In this document: positions 17,733 to 26,311 of the stretch, in pieces
How the letters are laid out: the number at the start of each line of letters is the position of its first letter
Numbering within the stretch: the first letter of the stretch is position 1
Source: Lutibacter sp.
Lineage (GTDB): Bacteria > Bacteroidota > Bacteroidia > Flavobacteriales > Flavobacteriaceae
Direction: 5' to 3'
DNA: 55,699 nt
Assembly (NCBI RefSeq): GCF_013139515.1
Contig: NZ_WTAR01000114.1
Coordinates: 1-55,699, forward strand
Program-made: the position numbers and the translations under genes
The notes under the pieces: generated by a model
What the model was told of the DNA's origin: nothing
Database searches by the model: none
The model's input: only the letters and a program-made list of their open reading frames with translations

Positions 17733-18539
17733 ATGATGGCTTATAAATTAATTTGTACAGATATTGATGGAACACTTTTAAATAAAGACAGAAAACTATC
17801 TGAAGCTACAATTAGTGAAGTACAGCGAATTTCTCCAATTCCGTTTGTGCTTATTTCTTCTAGAATGCCAAAAGCTATGAGGCATTTACAACAGCAATTT
17901 AAAAATGAAACCACTCCAATAATTGCATATAATGGCGGGTTGATTTTAGATAATGACACTATTTTACATTCAACAGTAATTTGCAATACAGTTTTAGAAG
18001 TAATTATAAATCAATGTTCAACAACTTCAATTCATTTAAGCTTGTATTATGCAGATGAATGGTATGTGCCATCAATGGATTTTTGGGCAAAAAGAGAAGC
18101 TAATAACACCAAAGTTACTCCAGTTATAAAATCAAATAAAGCTGTTTTATCTCAATGGAAACTAGAAAAGAAAGGTGCGCATAAAATTATGTGTATGGGC
18201 GATGAAACTGAAATAGATGCGTTATATACACTATTAGAAAAAAACTTTTCAAATGAAATTATGTTGTATCGTTCTAAGCCAACATACATTGAAATTTCAC
18301 ATCATTCAATTTCAAAAAAAACAGCTATTGAAGTATTATTAAAAAATTGTTATCCTGAAATTTCAATAAAAAACGTAGTCGCTTTTGGTGATAATTATAA
18401 CGATATTAAAATGTTAAAAGCTGTTGGTTTAGGAGTTGCAGTTGCAAATGCAAAAGATGAAGTACTTCAAATTGCACATAAAATTACCGATACTAATAAA
18501 AATGATGGAGTTGCTAAAGTACTTCAGGAATTATTTTAA
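17733..18539 (+). CDS. Cof-type HAD-IIB hydrolase
   Basis: A 268-residue haloacid dehalogenase phosphatase: motif I DIDGTLL (nucleophile Asp near residue 9), motif II S near residue 42 (LISSRMP), motif III Lys in the C-terminal part, and motif IV GDNYNDIKML. The cap is type IIB. The family dephosphorylates sugar phosphates, nucleotides or cofactors; the substrate is not predictable. Two adjacent ATGs (17733 and 17736) could start it. Its stop codon abuts that of the convergent gene with no base between them. Confidence 0.9.
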   Translation: MMAYKLICTDIDGTLLNKDRKLSEATISEVQRISPIPFVLISSRMPKAMRHLQQQFKNETTPIIAYNGGLILDNDTILHSTVICNTVLEVIINQCSTTSIHLSLYYADEWYVPSMDFWAKREANNTKVTPVIKSNKAVLSQWKLEKKGAHKIMCMGDETEIDALYTLLEKNFSNEIMLYRSKPTYIEISHHSISKKTAIEVLLKNCYPEISIKNVVAFGDNYNDIKMLKAVGLGVAVANAKDEVLQIAHKITDTNKNDGVAKVLQELF

Positions 18540-21500
18540 TTAACGTCTAATTAAACTAAAGTGTCCTTTTCTAGTTCTAATAGTTCCGTTAATATCTATT
18601 AACTCAACAGAGAACCAATAATCTGTTGAAGGTAATCTCACGCCATTAAAAAAACCATCCCAACCATTACTTGTTGGGTCTATTTTGGTAACTAGTTTTC
18701 CAAACCTATCAAAAACAAAAATATTTGAAGTAGCATAAAAATTTTCATTTACACCTAATACTTTCCAAGTATCATTTGCGCCATCATTATTTGGAGTAAA
18801 AAATTTTGGGAATCCAATAATTGAAACATCAATTTGTGCAATTCCACAATTATTTTTATCTCTTATAAAAACAGTGTAAACCCCAGGTGTTAGTTGTTCA
18901 AAATAAGGTTCATCTTGAAAAGAAGAACTAAATTCATCGGACTTTTTGATAGCAAATTCGTAATCTCCAATTCCTAAATTACCGGTTGCAATTGTAATAG
19001 AATTATTTTCAGAATCATCAACTATTGTAATATCATTTTCAGTAATTGTAGCAATAATTGAAGGTTCAATAAGTATGGTTTTAGGAAGAGATTTACAGCC
19101 TCCAAGTGAGGTTGCAATTACAGTATATTCACCAGGGCTTGAAATTTCAGCATAAAAATTAGTGCTAATAATAAGTCCACTATTATTTTCCCATTGATAT
19201 GTGTAATTGCCAGAAGCATTGTAAGTTTCAACAGTAATTGGAGGTAGGTTTAAACAATAAACTGCAGTTTCATCTAACTCAAATTGAGGTTTAGGATTAA
19301 CAATAAAGTTAACCGTTGTTACAGCAATACAATTAGTATTTAATTCATTTTCTACTTTAACGGTAATTGTTTTTGTATCAGTAAAAAATGGGTTTGGAAG
19401 CGGGCTTGATAATGGGGTGTTATTTTCATCAAAATAAGAAACTAACATTCCTGGTTGTCCGTTTAAAATAGTAGTTTCAATAGTTGAAGTATCAAAAGAG
19501 AATAGTCCATCAAAATCATCGTCGCATTCTATTATATTTGGAATAGAATATGCTATTGGCTTTTTATCTACAATAAATTCCAATGTAGTTTCATCAAAAC
19601 AAGCTCCGGTAGAAACATTGGTATTATTATTTGTAACTCTAATTGTAATAATTTGGCTTTTGGTTAAAAAAGGATTTGGCAATGGACTTGATAAAGTAGT
19701 TCCATTTTCATCAAAATAACTAACTGTTGCATTTGTTTGAGTATTTAAAACAGTGTTTTCAATAGTTGAAGTATCAAAAGAGAATAGTCCATCAAAATCA
19801 TCATCACATTGTCTATCAATAGTAACATTATTGGCAATTGGTAACGCTTCAACATGCAATGTAATTACATGGCTTAATCCTAAACATGCGTTTACATCAT
19901 CACTATCAATTCTAACATAAATTTGTTGTTCCCAAGCAGTTGTATTTTCATAATTAGAAATGTTTACTATTGCATTAATTTCAGAAAGGGCATCATTTAA
20001 ATTTGCATAAAATGAAATTCTAACTAATTGTGATGAAAATATTGGTTTACTATCAATTAATTGTTGTTCTGCATCGCTAAAATCGAATAAAGTTTTCCCA
20101 TCTTGGTTATTTGAAGGATTATCTTCACAAGCATAATATTCTAACAAAAAATCAGAAGGTATTTGTGTAGCGCCTACTTTTAAAACTATTTTAGCAAAAC
20201 GTTCACAACTATTTTTGGTGATAACTTTTACAAAAACTTCACTATTAAGAACTATTGGGTTTTTGTAAGCTATTGGGTTGTTAATTAATTGTGTATGTAC
20301 ATTATCAGTATAAAACTCAAAGGTTTCATTTAGGTGATTTGTAGAAATTAATTCATTGGCTTCATTTAAATTAAAAATGCTAAATCCATCATTACTTAAA
20401 TCATCGTCACATTGTTCCAAAATAACTTCAGTATTTAATAAAACAGGTAAAGGATTTACTTTTAATTGGAAAGAAATATCAGTAAAACAAGAAGCGTCAA
20501 GATTATTAGTTATACGAACATAAATAGTTTGTCCACCAGAAACACTATTAGAAAATGAAGTTGGGTTTATTGGACTTAAATAAGCAGCATCTGTAAAATA
20601 TGTTAAGGTGAAATTGGAAGCTGATTTTCCATTTAATAAAACGGAAGCGTTTGAAGTTAAATCTACGTTTACAATACCATTTGTATCATCTCCATCTAAT
20701 AAGTTATCACACACATTCATTATAGGAATATCTATTGGCTGAAGAGGTACAACTGTATCAAAAATAGTAACACTAACAGCTAATCTAGTTGGGCTTTCAC
20801 ATCCATTTACAGTTTGCGAAGCGTAGTAAGTAGTGTTAGTTAGTATTTCAGAAATATTTAAAAGGTTTCCTGCGGAAGGGGTATCATACCATAAAACAGC
20901 ACTTCCTACAACTGATAAATCAGCTATTGATTTATTTTCAATATCGCAAAACGTTTGAATATTCACTCCAGAAGGTGAAGCTGTATGTTGAACCGTTAAA
21001 GTAACAGGAGTTCTACTTGTAGTTGTACATCCATTTTCAGTAGCATCAACATAAAAGGTTGTAGTGTTGGTAACTGTTGGAGAATAGTTGTTTCCTGAAA
21101 TAATAAAGTTACCTAGATTGTCGTACCAATTCACAATTCCTGCGGAAGAAGTAGCTGAAATAGTCCCAGTTCCTGAACCACAAATTTGAGTTTCAATTAC
21201 AGAAGTTATTGTTGGGATGTTATATATTGTTGCAATTACAGGTGTTCTAATACCTTCTTCACATAAAACAGTTGAAGAAGCTAAAACATAAAAAGTAGTA
21301 GTTGAACTTATGGAAGGTGTTGTAAAATTAGGGCCAGACCCTATGTTTCCTCCAGTTAACGAGTCAAACCATAAAATTGTAGCACCTAAAGTTGCTGTGG
21401 CTGATAATGAAACTGTGCCTATACCACAATTTGATTCTTCTGTAATTGAACTAATTTTAGGAACACTAATTTTTGTGCTCGCTGAAATATTTAATATAGG

Positions 21501-22403
21501 ATCGCCTGGCATTCCACCATATTCAACAATATAACCTTGAGGGTGATAATCGCTGTCAGAATCTGGATCACCTGATTCAGCTAAATCATTCCAAGAACCG
21601 GGCAGGCCCACGCCAGGAGCTGTAATATGTGCATAATTTTCATTTCCTAAATTATTGGGTTCGCCTGAATTCCAAAAGGCAAAAGGTATATCGGCACCAA
21701 TTGTAGTTCCCCCAGCCGTACCAAACCAAAAAGTTAATCCAGCTTCTGGGCCTGTCATCCATTTCCATGTATTTTCAATTTCAGAATCACTACCACCAAT
21801 CCATCCAAAATTTGAAGATTGTTCACCTGTTATTTGAGCCTCTTCAATTGAAGTTACAGTTGCTAAATAACCTTGTAATCCATAATGAAATTTACTTTCA
21901 GCAGCAGTTTTTGCAGCTGTCCAAGAGATTCCTTTATCAGGCACAAATTCATAAAAATGTCCGTTAGATGGTAAATAATTAGCCTCATCTATAGTAATTG
22001 AAAATAATTTCTCACCTGAAATTAAGGAAGTACTACTTTCAAAAACAACATCTTTTACAGCGGCAATTAAATCTAAATATGCAGTTGCTGATGGAGTTAA
22101 AGCGGATAAATTTAATTTTCCTTCAAGCGCATCCCAAGAAGTTGAAATAGTTGGATGACTTCCAAGTAACGTTAGTGTATCTTCACCTTGTATGTAGTTT
22201 TCTGAAATTTGTATAAATAGTTGATTTATTTCTGCATCACCTGGAATAATATCAAAGTTTGTAACAATATTTTGTTGACTTAACGGACAGTATAATTGAT
22301 TTCCAGTAGCTGTAACAATTGGAGGAATTTGCGCCCAATTGTTTTGAATTAAAAAAATTGAAAAGAATAAAGAAAATAAAGTGGTAAATCTTTTTTGAGA
22401 CAT
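18540..22403 (-). CDS. Large secreted T9SS type B sorting-domain protein with C-type lectin domain
   Basis: A 1287-residue protein with a signal peptide (to about Ala24, NNWAQ). Residues 148-297 form a C-type lectin-like domain that keeps Ca2+/sugar-ligand motifs EPN (248-250) and WND (271-273). After it come Ig-like modules and several ~95-residue repeats, two of which (starting CDDDFDGLFSFD) are nearly identical. The last ~90 residues (FPKFFTPNNDGANDTW to the end) are the gliding-motility-associated type B (CHU_C) sorting signal. It should be exported by the T9SS and attached to the surface, perhaps as an adhesin that binds sugars such as mannose (EPN-type; inference). Monocistronic. Confidence 0.9.
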   Translation of the reverse strand: MSQKRFTTLFSLFFSIFLIQNNWAQIPPIVTATGNQLYCPLSQQNIVTNFDIIPGDAEINQLFIQISENYIQGEDTLTLLGSHPTISTSWDALEGKLNLSALTPSATAYLDLIAAVKDVVFESSTSLISGEKLFSITIDEANYLPSNGHFYEFVPDKGISWTAAKTAAESKFHYGLQGYLATVTSIEEAQITGEQSSNFGWIGGSDSEIENTWKWMTGPEAGLTFWFGTAGGTTIGADIPFAFWNSGEPNNLGNENYAHITAPGVGLPGSWNDLAESGDPDSDSDYHPQGYIVEYGGMPGDPILNISASTKISVPKISSITEESNCGIGTVSLSATATLGATILWFDSLTGGNIGSGPNFTTPSISSTTTFYVLASSTVLCEEGIRTPVIATIYNIPTITSVIETQICGSGTGTISATSSAGIVNWYDNLGNFIISGNNYSPTVTNTTTFYVDATENGCTTTSRTPVTLTVQHTASPSGVNIQTFCDIENKSIADLSVVGSAVLWYDTPSAGNLLNISEILTNTTYYASQTVNGCESPTRLAVSVTIFDTVVPLQPIDIPIMNVCDNLLDGDDTNGIVNVDLTSNASVLLNGKSASNFTLTYFTDAAYLSPINPTSFSNSVSGGQTIYVRITNNLDASCFTDISFQLKVNPLPVLLNTEVILEQCDDDLSNDGFSIFNLNEANELISTNHLNETFEFYTDNVHTQLINNPIAYKNPIVLNSEVFVKVITKNSCERFAKIVLKVGATQIPSDFLLEYYACEDNPSNNQDGKTLFDFSDAEQQLIDSKPIFSSQLVRISFYANLNDALSEINAIVNISNYENTTAWEQQIYVRIDSDDVNACLGLSHVITLHVEALPIANNVTIDRQCDDDFDGLFSFDTSTIENTVLNTQTNATVSYFDENGTTLSSPLPNPFLTKSQIITIRVTNNNTNVSTGACFDETTLEFIVDKKPIAYSIPNIIECDDDFDGLFSFDTSTIETTILNGQPGMLVSYFDENNTPLSSPLPNPFFTDTKTITVKVENELNTNCIAVTTVNFIVNPKPQFELDETAVYCLNLPPITVETYNASGNYTYQWENNSGLIISTNFYAEISSPGEYTVIATSLGGCKSLPKTILIEPSIIATITENDITIVDDSENNSITIATGNLGIGDYEFAIKKSDEFSSSFQDEPYFEQLTPGVYTVFIRDKNNCGIAQIDVSIIGFPKFFTPNNDGANDTWKVLGVNENFYATSNIFVFDRFGKLVTKIDPTSNGWDGFFNGVRLPSTDYWFSVELIDINGTIRTRKGHFSLIRR
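19475..19802 (-). repeat. Internal direct repeat in the T9SS lectin gene
   Basis: Bases 19475-19520 and 19757-19802 are identical over 46 bases and lie 282 bases (94 codons) apart. The flanking codons are similar too, encoding the FSFDTSTIE and SYFDEN segments. They mark a recent tandem duplication of one module and a site prone to expansion or contraction. Confidence 0.85.
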
Positions 22404-22499
22404 TAAAAAATGATAAATATTTTTACAGCGTAAAAATACATAATTGTTTTAACATTAAGAGTAATATTAATAGTATTTAGAATTGAGCATATTCAAGTA

Positions 22500-22895
22500 T
22501 TAATCCCAAACAAATTTCCATGTATCATCAGCTTGTTTTTTCCAAACAGTATGAAAAACACCATTGGTTTTAACTGTATTCCCTTCAGGATTTAGATATG
22601 AGTAGTTGTATTTTCCATAAGTGTAGCCTAAATCTCCAGAATTTGAAACTTCAACAAAGCTGGTTTCCCAAACAAGCTTAATAAGTGTATTTTTTTCTGA
22701 TTGATTTTCAAAATAAATGCACATCTCTTTTTGGCCTTTTATTAATGAGTTGTTTCGCATTAATACTGCTTTTTCATCAGAAAAAGTTAGAAAAGCACTT
22801 TTAACACCTTCTTTTTTAACCATTTCAGCAAAACTTTGCTCGGTTTTAATAATTTCTTTTTTCCATTTTTCAATGGTTTCTTTTGAAGTTTTCAT
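22500..22895 (-). CDS. DUF4440/SnoaL-like NTF2-fold protein
   Basis: A 131-residue cytosolic protein starting with an amphipathic helix (EKWKKEIIKTEQSFAEMVKK). It then has FSDEKAVLMR and ends in the strand pattern YGKYNYSYLNPEG ... GVFHTVWKKQADDTWKFVWD, typical of DUF4440 proteins in the NTF2/SnoaL superfamily. Members are small ligand-binding or isomerase-like domains. No specific function can be assigned. The gene upstream on the same strand ends in a hairpin at 22923-22963. Confidence 0.75.
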   Translation of the reverse strand: MKTSKETIEKWKKEIIKTEQSFAEMVKKEGVKSAFLTFSDEKAVLMRNNSLIKGQKEMCIYFENQSEKNTLIKLVWETSFVEVSNSGDLGYTYGKYNYSYLNPEGNTVKTNGVFHTVWKKQADDTWKFVWD

Positions 22896-22922
22896 TTAAA
22901 AAGTAAGGGAATTATATGATGT

Positions 22923-22963
22923 ACGATTATATAATTATTAAAAATCAATAATTATATAATCGT
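22923..22963 (-). terminator. AT-rich 17-base-pair hairpin overlapping the end of the upstream gene
   Basis: Bases 22923-22939 are perfectly complementary to 22947-22963 with a seven-base loop. The right arm encodes the last residues (DYIIID) of the minus-strand gene and the loop holds part of its stop region. No long T run follows, so it is a hairpin of terminator or stability type rather than a classic intrinsic terminator. Confidence 0.5.
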
Positions 22964-23354
22964 TTTCTAGGAAATTTTCTTTTTCAAAATCAATATTTAA
23001 AAATTTTATAGAAGCTTCTAGTGTGCTAAAAACCTTTGTGTTTTTTCTAAAAAAAGGGTCAAAGGTAATTAACATTGATAAAGCAGTGGCTTTTGGTTTA
23101 GAAGTAATAATACCCCACTTTACCTCCCTCTCTTTTGTCATGTTTTTAACAAATTTAATGTATTCATTAACTTCAAAAATAGAAATCTTAAATTTAGCTT
23201 GCGCCACGTTGGTTAGCACCTTATCAAATTGCATGAATTGTTCGTCTGCACTAAGTTTTTCAAATAAAGTTTTTAACTCCGTGAAATTAAAAGTACCTGA
23301 AATAATTTCAACTAACAGCTTCTTTTTTGGGTATATTTTATATTTAAGCTTCAT
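22938..23354 (-). CDS. Hypothetical STAS/SpoIIAA-like small protein
   Basis: A 138-residue soluble protein with alternating strands and helices: KIYPKKKLLVEIISGTFNFTEL, then a helix, VLTNVAQAKFK, a long helix, WGIITSKPKATALSMLI. The order resembles SpoIIAA-like/STAS-fold proteins common in Bacteroidota, but I see no diagnostic phosphorylatable Ser motif. Its C-terminal codons form one arm of a perfect hairpin (22923-22963). Function not recognised. Confidence 0.6.
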   Translation of the reverse strand: MKLKYKIYPKKKLLVEIISGTFNFTELKTLFEKLSADEQFMQFDKVLTNVAQAKFKISIFEVNEYIKFVKNMTKEREVKWGIITSKPKATALSMLITFDPFFRKNTKVFSTLEASIKFLNIDFEKENFLENDYIIIDF

Positions 23355-23432
23355 AGCAACTAATTAATTTTAACATAGCATACAATAAACTAATAAGATA
23401 CTCATAAAGGTACAAATTATATGATGAGAATA

Positions 23433-23723
23433 TTAATAATAATTAAAAATCATAAAGATTACAAAAACGCCAATTGCAAAAAATAACCAATATATATGTT
23501 GTTTACGATACTCTTTTCTAGCCTCTTCTTTAATTTTAGTTTTAATTAGTTTTAATTTTGATATAGAGATTTCAGGAAAATCATATTCAGGTTTTGGTTG
23601 TTCTTTCTTTGAAAAATTTATTTTTCTATTATTTCCTTTAAATTTATTTCTACGAGAAACTTTTAAGGCTGCATTTTTCCTTATTCTGTTCATCATATCC
23701 ACTATGTGACCTCCTGCACTCAT
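23433..23723 (-). CDS. Hypothetical small protein with C-terminal membrane anchor
   Basis: A 96-residue protein. Residues 1-70 are polar and very basic (MNRIRKNAALKVSRRNKF, then KGNNRKINFSKKEQ). Residues 77-94 are a single hydrophobic helix (YWLFFAIGVFVIFMIF). The opening MSAGGHIVDMMNRI is distinctive and recalls conserved flavobacterial small proteins, but I cannot name a function. The topology suggests a tail-anchored protein with a cytosolic, possibly nucleic-acid- or membrane-binding, domain. Confidence 0.6.
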   Translation of the reverse strand: MSAGGHIVDMMNRIRKNAALKVSRRNKFKGNNRKINFSKKEQPKPEYDFPEISISKLKLIKTKIKEEARKEYRKQHIYWLFFAIGVFVIFMIFNYY

Positions 23724-23785
23724 TTTTAACTGTGGTTTAGTAGTTAAATTGTAAAGAATGTTACCAATATGCAGTATAATTCTTT

Positions 23786-23793
23786 TAAATTTG
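23786..23793 (+). promoter_or_regulatory. -7 element (TAAATTTG) for the OsmC-like gene
   Basis: A perfect TAnnTTTG match 22 bases before the ATG at 23816. Confidence 0.6.
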
Positions 23794-23815
23794 CACTTTT
23801 AAAATTAAAACTATT

Positions 23816-24235
23816 ATGACAAATAAAATAGAAGTTAATTGGAAAGGGCAAATGCTTTTTGAATCTGTAGCGCCTGAAGGAAGTGTTATGATTGATGCAG
23901 CTGAAGAAGTTGGAGGCCAAGGGAAAGGGTTACGTCCAAAAGCAATGATGTTAACAGCTATGGCTGGTTGTACAGCAATGGATGTTGCTTCACTTTTGAA
24001 AAAAATGCGTGCTGAGGTTGATGATTTTAAAATTGAAGTTGAAGCTAATTTAACTGATGAACACCCAAAATATTACGATAAAGTTCATGTAACGTACCGT
24101 TTTTATGGAAGCGATTTTAAAAAAGATAAAATTGAAAAATCGGTAAACCTTTCAGTTGATCGTTACTGCGGTGTCATGGAAATGTTTCGCCAATTTTCTA
24201 AACTTACAACAGAAATTTTATACATAGAGCAATAA
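23816..24235 (+). CDS. OsmC family peroxiredoxin-like protein
   Basis: A 139-residue protein with the two conserved cysteines of OsmC/Ohr folds, C52 (MAGCTAMDVASLL) and C118 (SVDRYCGVMEMF), and the expected strand-helix order. Family members reduce organic or fatty-acid hydroperoxides, though many are uncharacterised. It lies 35 bases before recJ, but each gene has its own -7 box, so cotranscription is optional. Confidence 0.88.
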   Translation: MTNKIEVNWKGQMLFESVAPEGSVMIDAAEEVGGQGKGLRPKAMMLTAMAGCTAMDVASLLKKMRAEVDDFKIEVEANLTDEHPKYYDKVHVTYRFYGSDFKKDKIEKSVNLSVDRYCGVMEMFRQFSKLTTEILYIEQ

Positions 24236-24246
24236 AATAATTTGCT

Positions 24247-24254
24247 TACTTTTG
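24247..24254 (+). promoter_or_regulatory. -7 element (TACTTTTG) for recJ
   Basis: A perfect TAnnTTTG match 16 bases before the ATG at 24271, in the short gap after the OsmC-like gene. Confidence 0.5.
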
Positions 24255-24270
24255 AGGAAAAAGCAATGCT

Positions 24271-25968
24271 ATGCGCTGGACATTAAAATCCGAAATAAAT
24301 CCTCAAATAACTTCAAAATTGGCTCAAGAATTAGGAGTTGAAAACACCATTGCTAAATTGTTAGTCAATCGTGGAATAGAAACTTTTGAACAAGCCAAAG
24401 ATTTTTTCAGGCCCAATTTGAATAAATTACACAATCCATATTTAATGAAAGATATGGATTTGGCTGTTGCCAGAATTGAAAAAGCAATTTCTGAGAGTGA
24501 AAATATATTAGTTTATGGAGATTATGATGTTGATGGAACAACTTCAGTTTCATTAGTTTCATCTTATTTAAAAACAATTCATCCAAACATTGCCACTTAT
24601 ATTCCTGATAGATATGCTGAAGGCTACGGTATTTCTTTCCAAGGAGTAGATTATGCTGAAGACAATGAAATTACACTTATTATTGCGCTAGATTGTGGAA
24701 TAAAAGCCGTTGACAAGGTTAAATACGCAAAAGAAAAAGGTATTGATTTTATAATTTGTGACCATCACCGTCCTGGAGATGAAATTCCAAATGCTATTGC
24801 TGTTTTAGATCCAAAACGATCAGATTGTAATTACCCGTATAAAGAATTGTGTGGTTGTGGCGTTGGTTTCAAATTAATTCAAGCTTTGGCTGGTGAAAGA
24901 AATCAAACAATTGATAATTTAGTTGAATACTTAGACTTGGTTGCTACTGCAATTGCTGCTGATATTGTTCCAATTACGGGTGAAAACAGAATTTTAGCAT
25001 ATTTTGGTTTGCAAGTAATTAATCAAAACCCAAGAACTGGTTTCAAAGCAATGATTCAGCAAGTAAAAAAAGAAAAATTTACAATAACGGATGTTGTTTT
25101 TACTATTGCACCAAGAATTAATGCTGCTGGAAGAATTAAACATGGAAATTATGCGGTTGAACTTTTAACTGAAATGGATTTTGATACGGCTGTTAAATTT
25201 GCTTCAGAAATTGAAAAAAACAATACAGATAGAAAAGAGTTGGATAAAAACATCACTATTGAAGCATTGCAACAAATTGAAGATAATAAGGAACAACATA
25301 CTTTTTCAACAGTTGTTTATGCTAAAAATTGGCATAAAGGTGTTATTGGTATTGTGGCTTCTAGATTGATAGAAACCTACTACAAACCAACCTTAGTGTT
25401 TACAAAAAGTGGTGATAAATTAGCAGCTTCAGCACGTTCAGTAAAAGGGTTTGATGTATATAATGCATTAGAAAAATGCTCAGAATTTATTGAACAATTT
25501 GGAGGTCATAAATATGCAGCTGGTTTAACTTTAGAACCATCAAATTACGAAAATTTCAAATCAAAGTTTGAAGAAGTTGTAAAAAACACGTTACCTAACG
25601 AGCTTAGAACACCTGAAATTTTTATAGATTCAGAAATTAATTTATCAGAAATTTCGCCAAAATTCTTTAGAATATTAAAACAATTTGAACCTTATGGACC
25701 TCAAAATATGAAACCTGCTTTTACAGCTAGTGGATTAAGAGATAATGGTTATGGGAAAAAAGTGGGTGCAGATGAAACTCACTTAAAATTGAACATTTTT
25801 CAAGGATCAGATCAAAAAACATATAATGCAATAGGTTTTAGTTTGGGTGAAAAACACCAACTAACACAAAAAGGAAACTCTTTTAAAGCTGTTTTTAATA
25901 TTGATGAAAACCATTGGAATGGAAACACATCTTTACAACTTTTACTGAAAGATATAGAAGAAGAATAA
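24271..25968 (+). CDS. recJ: Single-stranded-DNA-specific exonuclease RecJ
   Basis: A 565-residue DHH-family nuclease. Metal-binding motifs are visible: DYDVDG (84-89), DCG (141-143), the name-giving DHH (164-166), and the DHHA1 motif GGHKYAAGLTL around residue 411. It is followed by an OB-fold end. It degrades 5' ends of single-stranded DNA in recombination and mismatch repair. The length matches the family. The start MRWTLKSEI fits other Bacteroidota RecJ proteins; an ATG at 24265 is out of frame. Confidence 0.95.
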   Translation: MRWTLKSEINPQITSKLAQELGVENTIAKLLVNRGIETFEQAKDFFRPNLNKLHNPYLMKDMDLAVARIEKAISESENILVYGDYDVDGTTSVSLVSSYLKTIHPNIATYIPDRYAEGYGISFQGVDYAEDNEITLIIALDCGIKAVDKVKYAKEKGIDFIICDHHRPGDEIPNAIAVLDPKRSDCNYPYKELCGCGVGFKLIQALAGERNQTIDNLVEYLDLVATAIAADIVPITGENRILAYFGLQVINQNPRTGFKAMIQQVKKEKFTITDVVFTIAPRINAAGRIKHGNYAVELLTEMDFDTAVKFASEIEKNNTDRKELDKNITIEALQQIEDNKEQHTFSTVVYAKNWHKGVIGIVASRLIETYYKPTLVFTKSGDKLAASARSVKGFDVYNALEKCSEFIEQFGGHKYAAGLTLEPSNYENFKSKFEEVVKNTLPNELRTPEIFIDSEINLSEISPKFFRILKQFEPYGPQNMKPAFTASGLRDNGYGKKVGADETHLKLNIFQGSDQKTYNAIGFSLGEKHQLTQKGNSFKAVFNIDENHWNGNTSLQLLLKDIEEE

Positions 25969-26311
25969 GTTGTTTTTATTTAATGAAGGTTAGTTTTTGT
26001 TTACAATTTTGGCTATTCTAAGAGAATTTATCTAAAATACGTATATTATTAAAACGTTAATAATATATAATTTATTGATGTTTTGGTTATATCTAAATAA
26101 TATAATTATACGTTGAAATTCAGTGTAATAGCTATCCAAATACACATAAATAATGCGCGTGTTAACGCAACTATAAGAAAATCAATGTGTTACAAGTGAA
26201 AGTTGTTTAAGAATAACTAATTTAATTCATAGTTTTTTCCTATCTTTGTTTAAAACGCATGGAAAAACGAACTATTAACCCCGTAGTAACAATATAATAA
26301 CCCCGAAAAAA
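25969..26311 (+). promoter_or_regulatory. 343-base intergenic region with promoter and palindrome before the type A T9SS gene
   Basis: No coding frame is credible here. A perfect -7 element, TATCTTTG, lies at 26241-26248 with TTTAA about 17 bases upstream, predicting a leader of about 60 bases. Further upstream an inverted repeat with 11-base arms (26042-26052 and 26057-26067) surrounds AACG and could be an operator. The remainder is plain AT-rich DNA. Confidence 0.55.

Noticed and set aside
21310-21534. Plus-strand frames within the large T9SS gene (also near 21655 and 21767)
   Set aside because: They are complementary shadows of the repetitive beta-rich coding sequence.
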